Assembly (NCBI RefSeq): GCF_019649055.1
Contig: NW_026570276.1
Coordinates: 186,001-250,000, forward strand
Length of the DNA stretch: 64,000 nucleotides
Origin: Paramacrobiotus metropolitanus
Lineage: Eukaryota; Tardigrada; Eutardigrada; Parachela; Macrobiotidae
Direction: 5' to 3'
This document shows positions 23,935 through 35,996 of this stretch, piece after piece (position 1 is the first letter of the stretch; every line of letters starts with the position of its first letter). The notes under the pieces were generated by a model. The model did no database searches and was not told the origin of the DNA. It saw nothing but the letters and a program-made list of their open reading frames with translations. Both the position numbers and the translations under genes were made by a program.

Positions 23935-26900
23935 ATCTCTACACGTCATTCCGCCCTCCAACCAATCAGCGCGCGCGGTCTTTGTTCTCCGCGCCGCCTG
24001 TTGTCAGTAGCTAGACAGGATGCGTCATGCCGCCTGTATAGCACGAGCGGGCGAATCATGTGCGCTCCACATGAGAGAGACAGAGAGAAACGAGAGAGAG
24101 CGAGGCCAACAAATCATAATAAACGCTGGCGTTCATCGGATATAGAAATCAGCTGTTTTCTTTCTTTGCTGCGATATAACCCGTATAAACCACGTACAGA
24201 AGTTTGTGCTGCGTGTATTAAACTGCCTTTCAATACGCTTTGGATCAGTATTCAAATTCTGCATGTGTGTATATTTTTGCTGCTACTGCTATATTTTGTA
24301 CGTATAACCCAAGCCAAAGAAAATTTTCTGCCCTGGTCGAGGCTGTACAGTTTTTCCTCGGTGCCCTGCTCTACTCTTCTCCCACACTGGCATTATATTT
24401 ATATTGATATATCTTTCTGGATGCTTGGACAGAATTTTTTTGCTTCGCCCCACACCGTTTAATTTCGCCCATTTATTTGCTTTTACATTTTAACGGGTAA
24501 GTGCAGCCATTACTTTCCATACAAGGCACGGCTCATACAACGCTGGTGTATTTTCCATGACGCTGTTATTAATTTTGTATGACGCATTATTTTATAAATT
24601 TTTGATAATGGAATATTGCTGGTTAATAGCAAAGTTCTTCATTTATTTTTTTAAATTTTCCAGCATCACGGTAACCGAAAAATGATTATTTTCTTGCTGG
24701 AATGCGAATATTGATGTTTAAAATAAACTGAATTAAATGATTGCTGTGTGGATTATTTATTTATGATGTTGATTTATTGCTTAATATTTTTGCAATCTTT
24801 GCAACGTAGATGTTATTACTGAGAAGACATTTGTAGGTAGCAAAAACTCGTGCGTTGTAAGTTGTGGTTTTTGTTCCTTGTAATTTTTGCAGCTGCAAGT
24901 TGCAGCTTTGCAAAGAAAGGCGAACGCTTTGATCATTGAACTAAGGCCGGGGGCGGAGCTTGCGTTTCAATGGCAAATGGCCGAATGGGCGATGCAACAC
25001 AAAGCAGAATGGTGCTGTATGAATGCGCGCAGGTCTGCATATTGCGCAGTGCGCATTTTCCGCGGTTTAGCAGAAATTACCCAATATTTCAATGGAACCG
25101 TACTACCTACAACGGCTGATTATTTTCGACGAGTTAAGGTCATGTTGTTGTTTTGGTTGTAAACCGGGCCAGCGTCAACACTTCGCGTAGTGGCTGCGGT
25201 TTTGGTCATGTGCAGCACAGGATGTTTGTTGATAATAATATGGGGAAAATCACACTCTGCATGTCATTATTCTGATAAGACGCAGGTTACGTGAACGTCA
25301 GCTTAAAAACTGTACAGTGTACTGTACGATAAAGAGGAAACAAAGACGCGTGTGGTCGGCTGAGCGATGAGTCATTCATAGTGCTTTGAATTAAAATTCG
25401 GTTAACGCGCGCAATGACATTGTCATTGTGTGCGCTGTTCATGGAATGTTATCAGGCTGGTGATCTTCGCGGAAAACCCGTACAACGGGGGAAACACTGC
25501 GTTCGCGGTTGAATTCGCTCGTGACCAGGAATAGTGTTGACAGTGCATTCCTAATAGAATGATGTAATTGTCGTTTGAATAAAGAGTTTATTTTGTTGAT
25601 AACCAAAACATGGCGTTATGTAAGCAGATGCGGTTCAGTTCGATTCACATCTATATTCAGTGGTCAACACAGTGTTAAGTTTATCAGGTCACGTGATCAG
25701 AAGTTAAATTTATTCTTAAATTGCGGTCCAACGAAAACATGCTTTTAAATAAGTTACAAGAATTTATTAAAGTTTTCGTTAGAATAAAACTAAATAAAAC
25801 CCAAATTAAATAAAATCGATCTTTAATGAGACAAAAAACTGCTTCTAGAAAAAACAGGAAAAAAACGTCTAGTTCATGCCATGGTGATCGAGCAAAATGG
25901 ATGAGCGCGTGCAGGTTCATCGAATGAGTCCAACTTCCATGTTTTGGTACAAAGTCCATTTTGATAAAGGGCAATTTATCGCAGATCGTGATGCATAACG
26001 GACATCGGGTTTATACCGCGTTGCCATAGCATACAGTACGTACACGCTTTCGAAACTTCAACGTTTGCAAACTCCATTTCGTAATTATTTATCAAATATA
26101 TCTATACAAGAAAGAATAATGCTTCATTTTTTAACCGAAATAAATTATCAAGGGCTGGCGATAGAAAAATATAAAACTGAAAAATTATTGACGTATTTTT
26201 ATAGCCTTTAATTCAGTCTAACTTTAATAAAGCTAAGAAAAATGGAAATGATTTAGTAAACAATTAATAACACGATCAATAAATAAATAAAATTCAGTAT
26301 TTTGATAACTGCATAAAGATTACAATTAATTACGCTATTGATAATTCAGAATAAATTGTTTGGAAGGAATCTGGAGTGAAATTTGTTATTTATTACCCCA
26401 CCGGAAGCGGATTTGCCGGTATACATGCAGTAATTAAAATTTATTTTCGCTCATCCTATGATTCAGCGAACCGGTTATTATCAGCTTGGTGCAATAATAA
26501 TAATGGCACACGTGAATCATCTGTAATTTTCGCTGACAATTAATGGCCACTCTGGATGTGCTTTGTTCACGATGCGTCGATGAGCTCATCGATCGAGATG
26601 CTGCTAATGCTGGCACAGCTACAATACATTCAATACGCTGCAGCCTGTGCCAGCCTAATAACAAGGCACGCCATCGATCGGCCCGTATTGTTCGGTTTGG
26701 CCTGAGCTGCGGTGCCGATGTTGCGCTGGTTATCTGAACGCAGAGCAATAGCCGCAGCATTTTGAGCTGTATACACAGGATTCGTGCCGTATTATCCTGT
26801 TTTCCCGTCATTTACGCCGTGGCCTACATTACTGTGGGGTGTGGGAAGAGTTTTTCCCGTTTCAAAATAGGCCGTTTTTTCCGCTTGTTTTTATGCAGTT

Positions 26901-27418
26901 TTACTTGCTGGCGTTGACATTTCTTCCGTATATTTCATCATTTGATCAATAAACCAGGTAACTACGGTGACAACCCTGTTTGGCTGCGACAGTATATCAG
27001 ACTGACTTACAGGAAATTCCGCGCGTGCTAGTAGGTTTCCAAGTCACAGTTCGATTTGTGCTCATCATGTTATTCATTTTAGAAGCTACATTTTGCTTGG
27101 AGACAAAAACGATGAGCCATCCGTGATTAGCAAAAAATTAATCTGATGAAATCGTGACAATAATTGCGTAGAGTAAAAAAGCGTTGAGCACACAATGAGC
27201 GCAGCACTCATCGGTTCCGCTGCATAAGCGCATTTCCCTGTACGGTGATGATCGAGTTGACTGACCGATTGCTTTTCTTGCAGAGCTTTGTTATTCAGCT
27301 GCATTCGCCCCATCTGCCGCCTTTCTTTGTTACACTGACCTTGCCTTGAGAATTGATATTATTGTCAACATCACACCGCCTCTTTTTCCCCCTGATTGCA
27401 AACACAATTTTAAATCGC
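23935..27418. other. mostly non-coding stretch
   Basis: An open frame at 24887-25162 follows a good acceptor (TTTTTGCAG at about 24890) and reads a Trp/Ala-rich helix, but it has no partner exon and is not called. From 25180 to 27418 I see only AT-rich sequence that includes the presumed upstream region of the gene starting at 27419. Confidence 0.4.
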
Positions 27419-30187
27419 ATGATGGCCTCCATGTTGGGAAACGTGCTGGATTATCTGCGCACCAAGACGGCCGCGGATGGTGACGAGAAACGGCCGTTGA
27501 GCCCGCGCCCGCAGGAGGTGCCCATGACGACAGCTGACGCTGCGGCTGCGGATGAAGAAGACACCGAATGGGTGTACGATATTGAGGATCAGGATGACTG
27601 GCAGATTGTCCGGAAGATGGACGAGGAGATCCCCGAGCGGGAGGTGGATGAGGATGAGCTGGAGCTGCAGGATGAAGGTGAGGATTGTGCAGTAGCGAGG
27701 TGGAGGTTGGGGCGAACGGGGACACGCATGTGAAATGTGAATGCTGTGTGGGCAGGCACGTGGGCACGCGGTGGCTGTTCCGGTGACATCCGGTTTCTGT
27801 ACTCGTGCCACGGGATTTTTACCATAGAAATAAATAGCTAACAAACCAGTTCAAATATTTATATTATGGATTTTTTGCCAATAATTTTGTTTAATGTTAT
27901 TGCGCGTTAAATTGTCTACGAAAAAATTTGATCAAGGATTTTTTGTCAATAATTTTATTTTCCCAGGGATATTTATAATTTTATTGTGCGTTAAGTAGAT
28001 AAATTGTGTGTTAAATTGCTAACGACAAGAACATTTGTTTTTGTAAATGAATTTAGTGTGTAATTTTTGCAAGGAGATTTATTGTTCATCAAATGACCAA
28101 GCATTGTATGAACTTACTCACAAGTCACAACCATGTTGCGGCTTACATATACTAGAAAATTGGTAACGCAGAATGTAAAATTAAGACACAGGCACAGAGA
28201 AAAAATAAATTGTATATTTTCTTACAAATATTTAAGTGTGTATCGTTTTTGATAAATTTTCAAAATTCTGTTGACTTTGCTTGAATTAATTAACCCTATC
28301 TAATTAATTTTTCTGTGGATTTCTGTTTATCTACTGAAAGTTTTAATATTAGAATAATTTACAAAAAGCAATATTTGAATAAATTATTTTTGTGGATTTT
28401 ATTTTCCTCAGCTTAATTGCAATTTTGTACGGTGTTTTTCTTGCCGGAAACCAGATAGGTGCGGCCCGGTAATGGGTCTTTTTAAAGTTAAATCCATTAT
28501 ACCGTTGAACTTCAAGCGTTCTATTTTAATAATATTATCAGGATTTTTGATGGATGGCGCTGCTTGAATGGCACGATCACTTTGGGCCTGAGTGGCACAT
28601 TGCCGCGGCAATATTTCCTGTTTGGCAAGCGCTTAATCACTCTTTTGACAATATCAAACATGTTTTTGGCTGCCGGTTCTAATTTTGAAAATTAATGCCC
28701 CTTCGGATTTACCTGTTAAGCCAGTTGATCAGAATAATACTTTTCATATTACGTAACCGACGCTGCATTGTATTTTGCATTTGTTGATTTCTATCTTCTT
28801 TTCATGTGGTAAATTCCCGCGCGTCAGCGGAAAAGACAGGAAAACTGGATAAATTAAAACTTTCATGTTTGTGCACCAGGAAATAATATTATGGTACAAT
28901 TGCTGCATTCCGAAATAATTTAGAGAATAAAATATTTTAGAGCTTTCCAGCATTCCAGAAAATATCGTACAAATTTTCGAATTTACTAATTTTTTATTAT
29001 GAATTCAAGATCAGCGCAAACGAATTAAAATCAGAGCAGCAGACTGTAATAAACAAAATTTTCCGGCAGTAAGTCCTGTTAATTAAAGAATTATTACGTT
29101 TGTCCAAACGAAGTGACTAACCGTACAACGCTTTATTTTCTAATAAAAATGATGTTATCAAAAAATTATAATTTTATAGTAATTGATACTAGAAACAGAG
29201 ATTCACATTCACATGTACTTCCGGTCACTTATTCCGCGTTTTAATGACATAGTCAGCCGCAGGTCAATAATATGCAGTGAAAATACACAAAATGTGATTC
29301 CATATAGTGTGTACTCGTATTTCGTAATGATGTACTGGTTTTGCAATTTAATTGAAAAAATCTAGTTACATACTTAAAATTTAGAAAAATAATTTGAAAT
29401 AAGTGGTACTAAATACAATATTTTAATCCCAATCATTTAAATTCTATTGCAACTTTGAAATGGTTGAGAAAACCGTAATTATTGTAGCCGGGTAAATGGG
29501 CAACTAACCGCGTGGTTGTGACCGGTGTGCTTTTCTTTGCCGTACAGTGGCCGGGATGGACAATCTGGAGAACTGGCCGGGTTGCCGGGTGTTGGCGGGC
29601 GGTAACGGGCGTGTGCCCAGCTGCCTGAAGAGCTGGTACCTGGCGCCCCGCCCTGCTTCACCCGCTCCGCCCCCTCCCCCCACACTAACCCCCTGGAGAA
29701 CTTACTCATTGAGCATCCCTCCATGTCAGTGTATCTCTCTCCGATTGCAGCCACCCACACCCGCCACCAGACCCTCTACCGCTCCGCCCCGCCATTAATC
29801 ATGGAGGAGACCCTGCAGCCGCCCGCCCCGGCGGCCGGCGGGGTAACCCGCACCCCCAGCCCCCCGCGGGCGACGGTGGACGAGGACGGGCTGGCGCCGG
29901 TGTACCAGCGCCCCCTGTCGCACAAGCGCAAACGCCGTCTGCGGGCGGCGGCGCGGGCCCAGGCCCTGCCGGCGGGGTCCGCCGCTCCGGAGCGCCGCGA
30001 ACTGGCCGTGTTGAACCGGATGAATGAGGAGATGCTGAAACAGGGGCAGAATGAGGAGAAGGAGCGCCGGACGGTCAAGCTGCATCTGGGGAAGAACGCC
30101 CTGCAGCGCAGTAATCTGGTGGAGAACAGTCAGCCGCCTAAGAAGGTCGGTGGTGTACGTGAAGGAAATTACCGTTGTTTACATTAA
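27419..30187 (+). CDS. TP53INP/DOR family autophagy regulator
   Basis: Exon 1 is 27419-27677 and ends in phase 1 at donor GTGAGG. Exon 2 starts at 29548 after GTACAG. Family members shuttle between nucleus and autophagosome and bind LC3/GABARAP. Exon 1 shows the LIR as DDWQIV inside an acidic stretch. Exon 2 shows the family signature SWYLAP...PPCFT, then ENLLIEHPSMSVY, which matches the vertebrate motif as I know it, and a basic C-terminal NALQRSNL segment like the family's NSLRRQNL. Between SWYLAP and PPCFT the frame shifts by one base inside a four-C run at 29646-29649. Five C would restore the family's exact spacing, so a missing base in the assembly is the simplest explanation. The real C terminus (a QPxPRQ-like end) was not found and may be in a later exon; the frame as given stops at 30187. 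Start: ATG 27419, 27422 or 27431. Confidence 0.8.
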
Positions 30188-32234
30188 TGTCCCCCCTGCA
30201 ATCAAGCGGATCAATTTACCTTCTCTGAAATTTATTGCGCTTTATAGCCATGACGTTGACGTCGATATTGGCATCATATTGCGTGGAATTGTGTACGTAA
30301 CCGCCGCACCTGTGCTTCTTGGGGAAAAAATGACAGAAAAATGTGGAATGAATTTTCTTCATATTTTATCTCGTTTATCTCCTGATGCGCCCGCTTATCG
30401 CGTGACCTTTCTCCTCCTCATTGTGACCGGTTCTTTGGGTTTATTTTCTTCTGTGTGGACGTCGTTCTCGGGGAAAAAATGCTACAAAAATACCGCTGAT
30501 CTCGCGTGTCGTCGAAAAAATGGAAATATGAAATCCGCGGACATATCGCTGTACTGGGATAATCACCGGATGCGCTGCGTCTTCATGATCTGATCGATCC
30601 TCGGCAAGGAAGAAAAATCTGGAAAAATTATAGCTTTATTTTCCGTTTTCCCTGTTTTTCCCTTGTTTTTCGCCTCTGATACTGATCGTTTTCATTTCCA
30701 TTTAGAAAAAGATTAGAAATTTTGACAAATTTTATTTTTTAAAATATTATATACGAGTCGGTAGTGTTTGCGGGAATTTCGTCGGTATTTGTTTTCCTCT
30801 GTTTTTTTTTTAAACAAAAAATTTATTTAAATAACTGCCAGTTTTTATAATTGCGTCGTTTGCGTTGGTTACTGTGGGGATTTTATTTTTGGTGCTTTTA
30901 TTTTCTTTCGGTGTACATGTATTGTGGTGACAAGTTTCCTACACTGGGTCTGTGGTTTTGTTGTGTAATATAGCGCGAAAATTGGTTAGCTCATTGATTT
31001 CAATTTTCAACCGTTATATAAGTTCCAAAGTGCCATTATACGTTGCTGTGTGCATGTGTGTATAATACGGTAAAAGTGTATAAAGAATCGTGTGGTTACA
31101 CTCGACTGCAGCTTGTTTGATTTCTTGCTTCCATTCAGCGCGTTGGGACATTTTCTATATATTATTCTGTTAGCTTTGCTGTGGTGTGTGTACATTTGCG
31201 AAGCATTGCATCTGTCGGGTGTTTGATAATAATTCGCTGAGGAAAAACACTGCTGCAATAATTGCTACTTTGACAGACAGCCAACCGTCGAAAGAGCGCG
31301 ATCGGAGTTGGCGTAACGCAACCTGTTGGCGAGAATAAGGAAAAAAAACCAGCTGGTTTTATTTTGAATTTCTATACGCGGGAATCTGAATGTGGGCATT
31401 GTGTTCCGCTTGCAAAATGAGAATAACTGGAAATTCTGGAATTAAATACGTCAACAAGAATGTCGTGTTTACCACGTGCAAATTGTCAGAAAAAAGTAGA
31501 TTTATTAAAATCGAAAAGAGAAATTAAGTTTTCAATTATATTTTCAGTTGATAATTTTAAGACCGTTTGATCAGCACTGAAAACAAATTTTATTTAATTA
31601 AGAAAAGAAAGTTACCCGGTTTTAACAAATCACCGGTTAGAAAAATTCTTACTAATCAATCATTCACACCGTGCAAGAATTTTCACTACAAAATATCAAA
31701 ATAATTAAATACATATTAAAGCAAGCAAAGTTAACCTATTAAAATAAGAAAACGAAATAAAAATCATTAAACAATTAATGCAATTAAATTTAATACTCTG
31801 AAGACTGAAGGTACTTAATAAAGTTTAATCGGTTCATCATTCATCACATACATACGCATATTGCGAAATCACCCTCTGTACATCAGCGAAACACAACGAA
31901 TCGAATTAATAAATCAAATTAATTATTGAATTAAATCTGCTACATTTTTCAAAATTTCCGTAATTTCTTCGAGGCATTCGTATGATCGTATTAAAATGCA
32001 TTTTATTTTATGCATTAAAATGCATTTTATTTAGGAACAACAACCATTATTTTACCATCCAAACAGATGCAACAGTACAAGTAAAATCGAATAAAACATC
32101 ACACTTCATTAGTAACAACCTGGTAAAAAGAAAGGCGAAATTATTAGGATAAACAACCGAATTTCCGGCTGTCTTTCTAACCGAATCTCGCTGAGCTCAA
32201 CAACATCCAACACCAGCCAATTTTCCGCCAATTC
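30188..32234. other. AT-rich intergenic stretch
   Basis: No exon was recognised, although the last exon of the upstream TP53INP-type gene could hide here. At 31990-32031 a 21-bp AT-rich phrase with TTAAAATGCATTTTATT occurs twice in tandem. Read on the minus strand, its AATAAA-like copies could serve as polyadenylation signals for the BtpA-like gene that ends at 32235. Confidence 0.4.
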
Positions 32235-35125
32235 TCACACATAATCGGTCAAGGCCGGTTTCCGGTGCGAGTGCTTTTCCGCCTTAACCAGCGTCTCCCG
32301 CAGCTCGCGGATGTTGTCCATGAATTTCTTAACGCGGCCCTCATCCACGTCGTTGTACCACAGGCCGCCCTTCTTGAACTCCGATCCCACAATCATCCCG
32401 TGACAATTATTGGCGAAGGCGTGCAGGGTGTCGGCCGTGACACCCGAGCCCAGCAGCACCGGGATGTCCACTTTTTTCATCGTCACTGTCAATTTTGCAG
32501 ATACAACATCAAATTACCGAATTTAATAGGACAAATTTCTTTGGCACAAAAATAACAATTGCATTTTATCTGCTGGAAAACTAAAACTAACCCATAAACA
32601 ATTGTACGAATTATGAGATAAATAGCTCAAAATATTAAGCAACAGTTATTGCAGAATAAAAATTATAAAATCAATAATAAACAAATTAAATTTTTATTCA
32701 TAGGCGTTTACTGCAAATTCATACCGTGTCATCACGTATTTAACTATTTCTTTATGCACTGCTGGACTGTAAAGCTTAAAAGCGTGTCAAGAAAGGAAAG
32801 AAACATGCAAACCCGTTATTTTCACGGAAATTCAAGTGTACTGTATAAAAAAATATTAAGCGGAAATATACGAGTGCGATAAAAGAAAAATCCGAAATCG
32901 GTAAGATTTTCGAAAATTAAGTACTATTTTAATTGCGTTTATTCCAAAGGATGCGCAAAGTGCAATATAAAATCCGCATTATAAATAAAATATTATTAAC
33001 TATAAATTAAATAATTTTTACAATAGGTTTATTATGTAAACGATCCGCCAAGTGCACCATAAAATCCGTCGTTATTACGTAATGATGTCTTTCTAAGATT
33101 TACGTAAGTATCCAGAAAAACATCCCAAAAAGAAGCCGGAACGAAATTCTCGTTACGCGTTAGCGACAAAAGGATCGGAAATGAAAAACTGCTACAGCAA
33201 CGCATGATGCAAGCCAAACTGGGAAGGGCGCATCAAGGGGCTCGCATCTTACCAGCTGCCTCCTAAAAATACAAACAGACCGTCAGCGCCGCGCCATTAA
33301 CACTCTAACAGGCCGCGTCTGCGCCTTGCCAACATGCCAACGAATGTCAACAGCCAGCGCACCTGGGGATCTGCCGCTTTGCCCGTCCTTTCGCCGCTGA
33401 TGATCACGCCGTCAGCGAGAAAAAACTCCGCCGCATGCGCCACATCCTGCACTTTCAGGTCGGCGGTGATGGCATGGGCGCTGCACAAGGGAAAAGATAT
33501 TTGTTCAAAACGCATCTAGCTTTACATAAAGAAACCGCGCAGCACAACCATAGCTTAAAAAACAGCGGCAATACTTTACATAAATTTTAAAAATAGTTTT
33601 ATTCCTTCTGTATTTTATCTATTTGTACAATTAAGATGAACAACGCGAAATTAGTTTTTTTATTTAACAGATTTTTTCAGATATTACGTACTAATAATTA
33701 AGAATTTTGGGCGAATAGAAAACCTTCACTAAGATTGAAAAATCGGAGAAAAAATTGGCAAAGTCAACAGCCGTATTACACCCAGTCATACGGTACTAAG
33801 TACGTTCCACTGTGACTACGCTGCACATTAATTTCGAACAACTGTTCTGTACACAATGTACTGCGCCATTTAAAGTGTGGTTTTCATAGTTTACTGATTA
33901 GCCAGTGTACTACGATAGCTCACACTTCCATAGCCTGCCAGAAACTGAAACGAAGTAATTTAGTTTTTACAATGAGAATTTCAGTGAAAATATGTAGCGC
34001 CCTTTCTTAAAATTTAATGTCATCACTCTGTCTGAGTAAAAAGAGAATTTCTTTAAAAAAACCTGTCCGTAAATTATCTCATATGTACAGTACTCGAGTA
34101 ATCACTAAAATAGCACAAATTAAATTCGAAAAATACGACAAATAAAATGGAAACATGATAGGATGACAGGATAGTTAGAAGGAAAAATATTTTCAAAAAA
34201 AGATATATTCATGAAAAGTTGCCTCCGTAAATTATTTAAAAATCACTAAAATAACACAAATTCAATTCGAACGTTAATACGACAAATAACAGTACAATGA
34301 CTTCTCTTAAAAAAATAAGTGAAAAATTCAAGTCTAAAAGTTTGGGGAATAATAATCATTTGAAATAAAATAACTAAAAATTGTACAAATTTTGAAGACA
34401 TGGTGAAAACGTTCGGTAACTAAAATGTACTGGCGTACTTGTGGTGCTTTCTAATATCGGCGAAAATCTTGACGCTCTCCGCTCCGATGGTCTTGCGGAA
34501 GCGCAGCAGTTCCCCCGCACAGGCATCCACAATGCCCTGATCCCCCACGGAGCTGAAGACGAATCCCTCCGCTCGGATAAAATTCAAATCACACGCCTGC
34601 GCCACGGCCATCGCTTCCAAATTGGCCTCCGCCAGAATCTGCACACCCATCGGCATCTGCGGGAACTTGCGCCGCACCTCCGCACACACCCGCGTCATGC
34701 AGGCGGTCGTCTCCGGTGACAGCCGTTCCTGTTTCAGATAGGGGATATCGTTGGTGTTCTCGAAAATCAACCCATCCTGCAACGAAAGACAAAATTCTCA
34801 GAATAAAGACGAAAATGGCCAAATCATTCCGGCGCGATGCAAGATATCCATGTAGCCGATAACGGGTAAACTACACCAGATACCAGGATTTATAGTAGTG
34901 CAGCCGGGTTTTATTTGGTGCCTTCGCCAGACCTACCAAGCCGTGTTTCACATACTTCTCTGCGTCGCTGCACGCGTGCGCGATGATGTCGTCGAGGGAT
35001 TTCGAGTGCAAAGGGGATCCGGGAAGAGCGTCAACATGGACAGCACCGATAATCACCGTATCATCGCGTCCAAACAGCTTCTCGAAGGCCTTCAAGGGGT
35101 CTTCGCTTCTGGGATTCGCAGACAT
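32235..35125 (-). CDS. BtpA-family TIM-barrel protein, copy A
   Basis: Five exons, 35125-34937, 34776-34439, 33480-33363, 33262-33253 and 32485-32235, sum to 906 nt, an intact 301-aa frame. Family motifs appear in order: IIGAVHVDALPGSP (strand 1), DGLIFENTNDIPY, GVQILAEANLEAMAVAQA, FIRAEGFVF followed by DQG, DGVIISGERTGKAADP, and PVLLGSGVT with MIVGSEFKKGG near the C terminus. BtpA was named for photosystem I biogenesis in cyanobacteria. Animal homologues (C. elegans F13E9.13 type) have no settled function; a metabolic or nucleotide-related TIM-barrel role is inference. The fourth exon is only 10 nt. No signal peptide is obvious and the start MSANPRSED looks cytosolic. It is followed in the same orientation by copy B upstream at 36-39.5 kb, which has identical intron positions. 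Confidence 0.9.
33253..33262 (-). other. 10-nt microexon of BtpA-like copy A
   Basis: On the minus strand the sequence GAGGCAGCTG is flanked by TTTTTAG and GTAAGA. Splicing it in adds Glu-Ala-Ala plus one base and turns the phase-0 donor of exon 3 into the phase 1 needed by exon 5. Without it the frame is lost. The paralogue has the same microexon. Confidence 0.9.
34070..34300. repeat. degenerate direct repeat inside intron 2 of copy A
   Basis: The phrases CCGTAAATTAT, AATCACTAAAATAGCACAAA and TACGACAAATA occur twice in the same order about 160 bp apart, with point differences. Confidence 0.6.
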
Positions 35126-35996
35126 TCTGGCTGCAGCAGCAACGAATCAGCAACAAGATTACAAGAAAACCGAAAGACGAAAAATAGGACCTACAAACTC
35201 GCAAGATGAACGAATATACAGTATACTCCCTGGTAATTTAAGTTTACTACTAATACACTTTTGTACTACGTAGATAAGTAACCATAAATGATAAGTAACA
35301 AAATTGTAAATTTTCTAGAAACTGACAAACTGTTGCAAACTCGGATAGACAAAGAGGAAAAGCCCGAAGTGCAGTTTTCCGTTCTGCGGAAAACGCAGTG
35401 GCAGTTTGTAACGCAGTGGCAGTTTCCGGTGAGCACATGGAAACAGCGAGATGCGCCATATATCGAAGCGGACACCTTTTCCAGTTTTTCTGATTTTTGA
35501 ATTTATTTAAAGAGTAAGCTATGTTATTAATTTATGAACGCACGTATACTTATTTAATTTTATTTCATACGTAAAATTCAGTTCATAGGTCATATCACGG
35601 AAAAATGTGAAAAAAACCGGTTCTGAAGCGAGTATTGCGCAATTTGGTCGAGATTTCCCTAATAAAATGAGGACATTTTAAACATACTGTACCTAATCAG
35701 GCTAATCTAGAGCGGTTTAAAAAGTGATATTCCAATGAATACTCAAAACACGTTCAAAAATTCGTATCGTCTCTTTTTGCATTTTATTCAACAAGAAATA
35801 TTTTGGACCAACCAGCGTAAAAGTGTAACACATGTTTTGTGAAAAAAAAATCATATCGTTAAACAAAGTAATTCCACAAAACCGTCAAAATATAAAAACA
35901 CAAAAGGGCACCATTGTTCAAGAACACAGGATAAAATCCACATCGGCATAAATGATGCAGGAGGAATAAATGCCGTCCATTTAAGCAATGAGTCGC
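35126..35996. other. spacer between the two BtpA-like genes
   Basis: The spacer is about 870 bp, probably the promoter of copy A and the 3' end of copy B. At 35375-35430 there is a small GTTTTCCG/CGGAAAAC stem and a doubled ACGCAGTGGCAGTTT. A TTTATT (AATAAA on the minus strand) near 35783 is a candidate poly(A) signal for copy B. Confidence 0.4.

Noticed and set aside
24001-24462. Plus-strand open frame of 153 codons with an Arg/Glu-rich stretch
   Set aside because: The Arg/Glu part comes from a GAGAGA-type simple repeat. The rest has no recognisable feature or splice partner.
29776-30085. Two minus-strand open frames opposite TP53INP exon 2
   Set aside because: They are antisense shadows produced by the GC-rich exon. 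The plus strand carries the family motifs.
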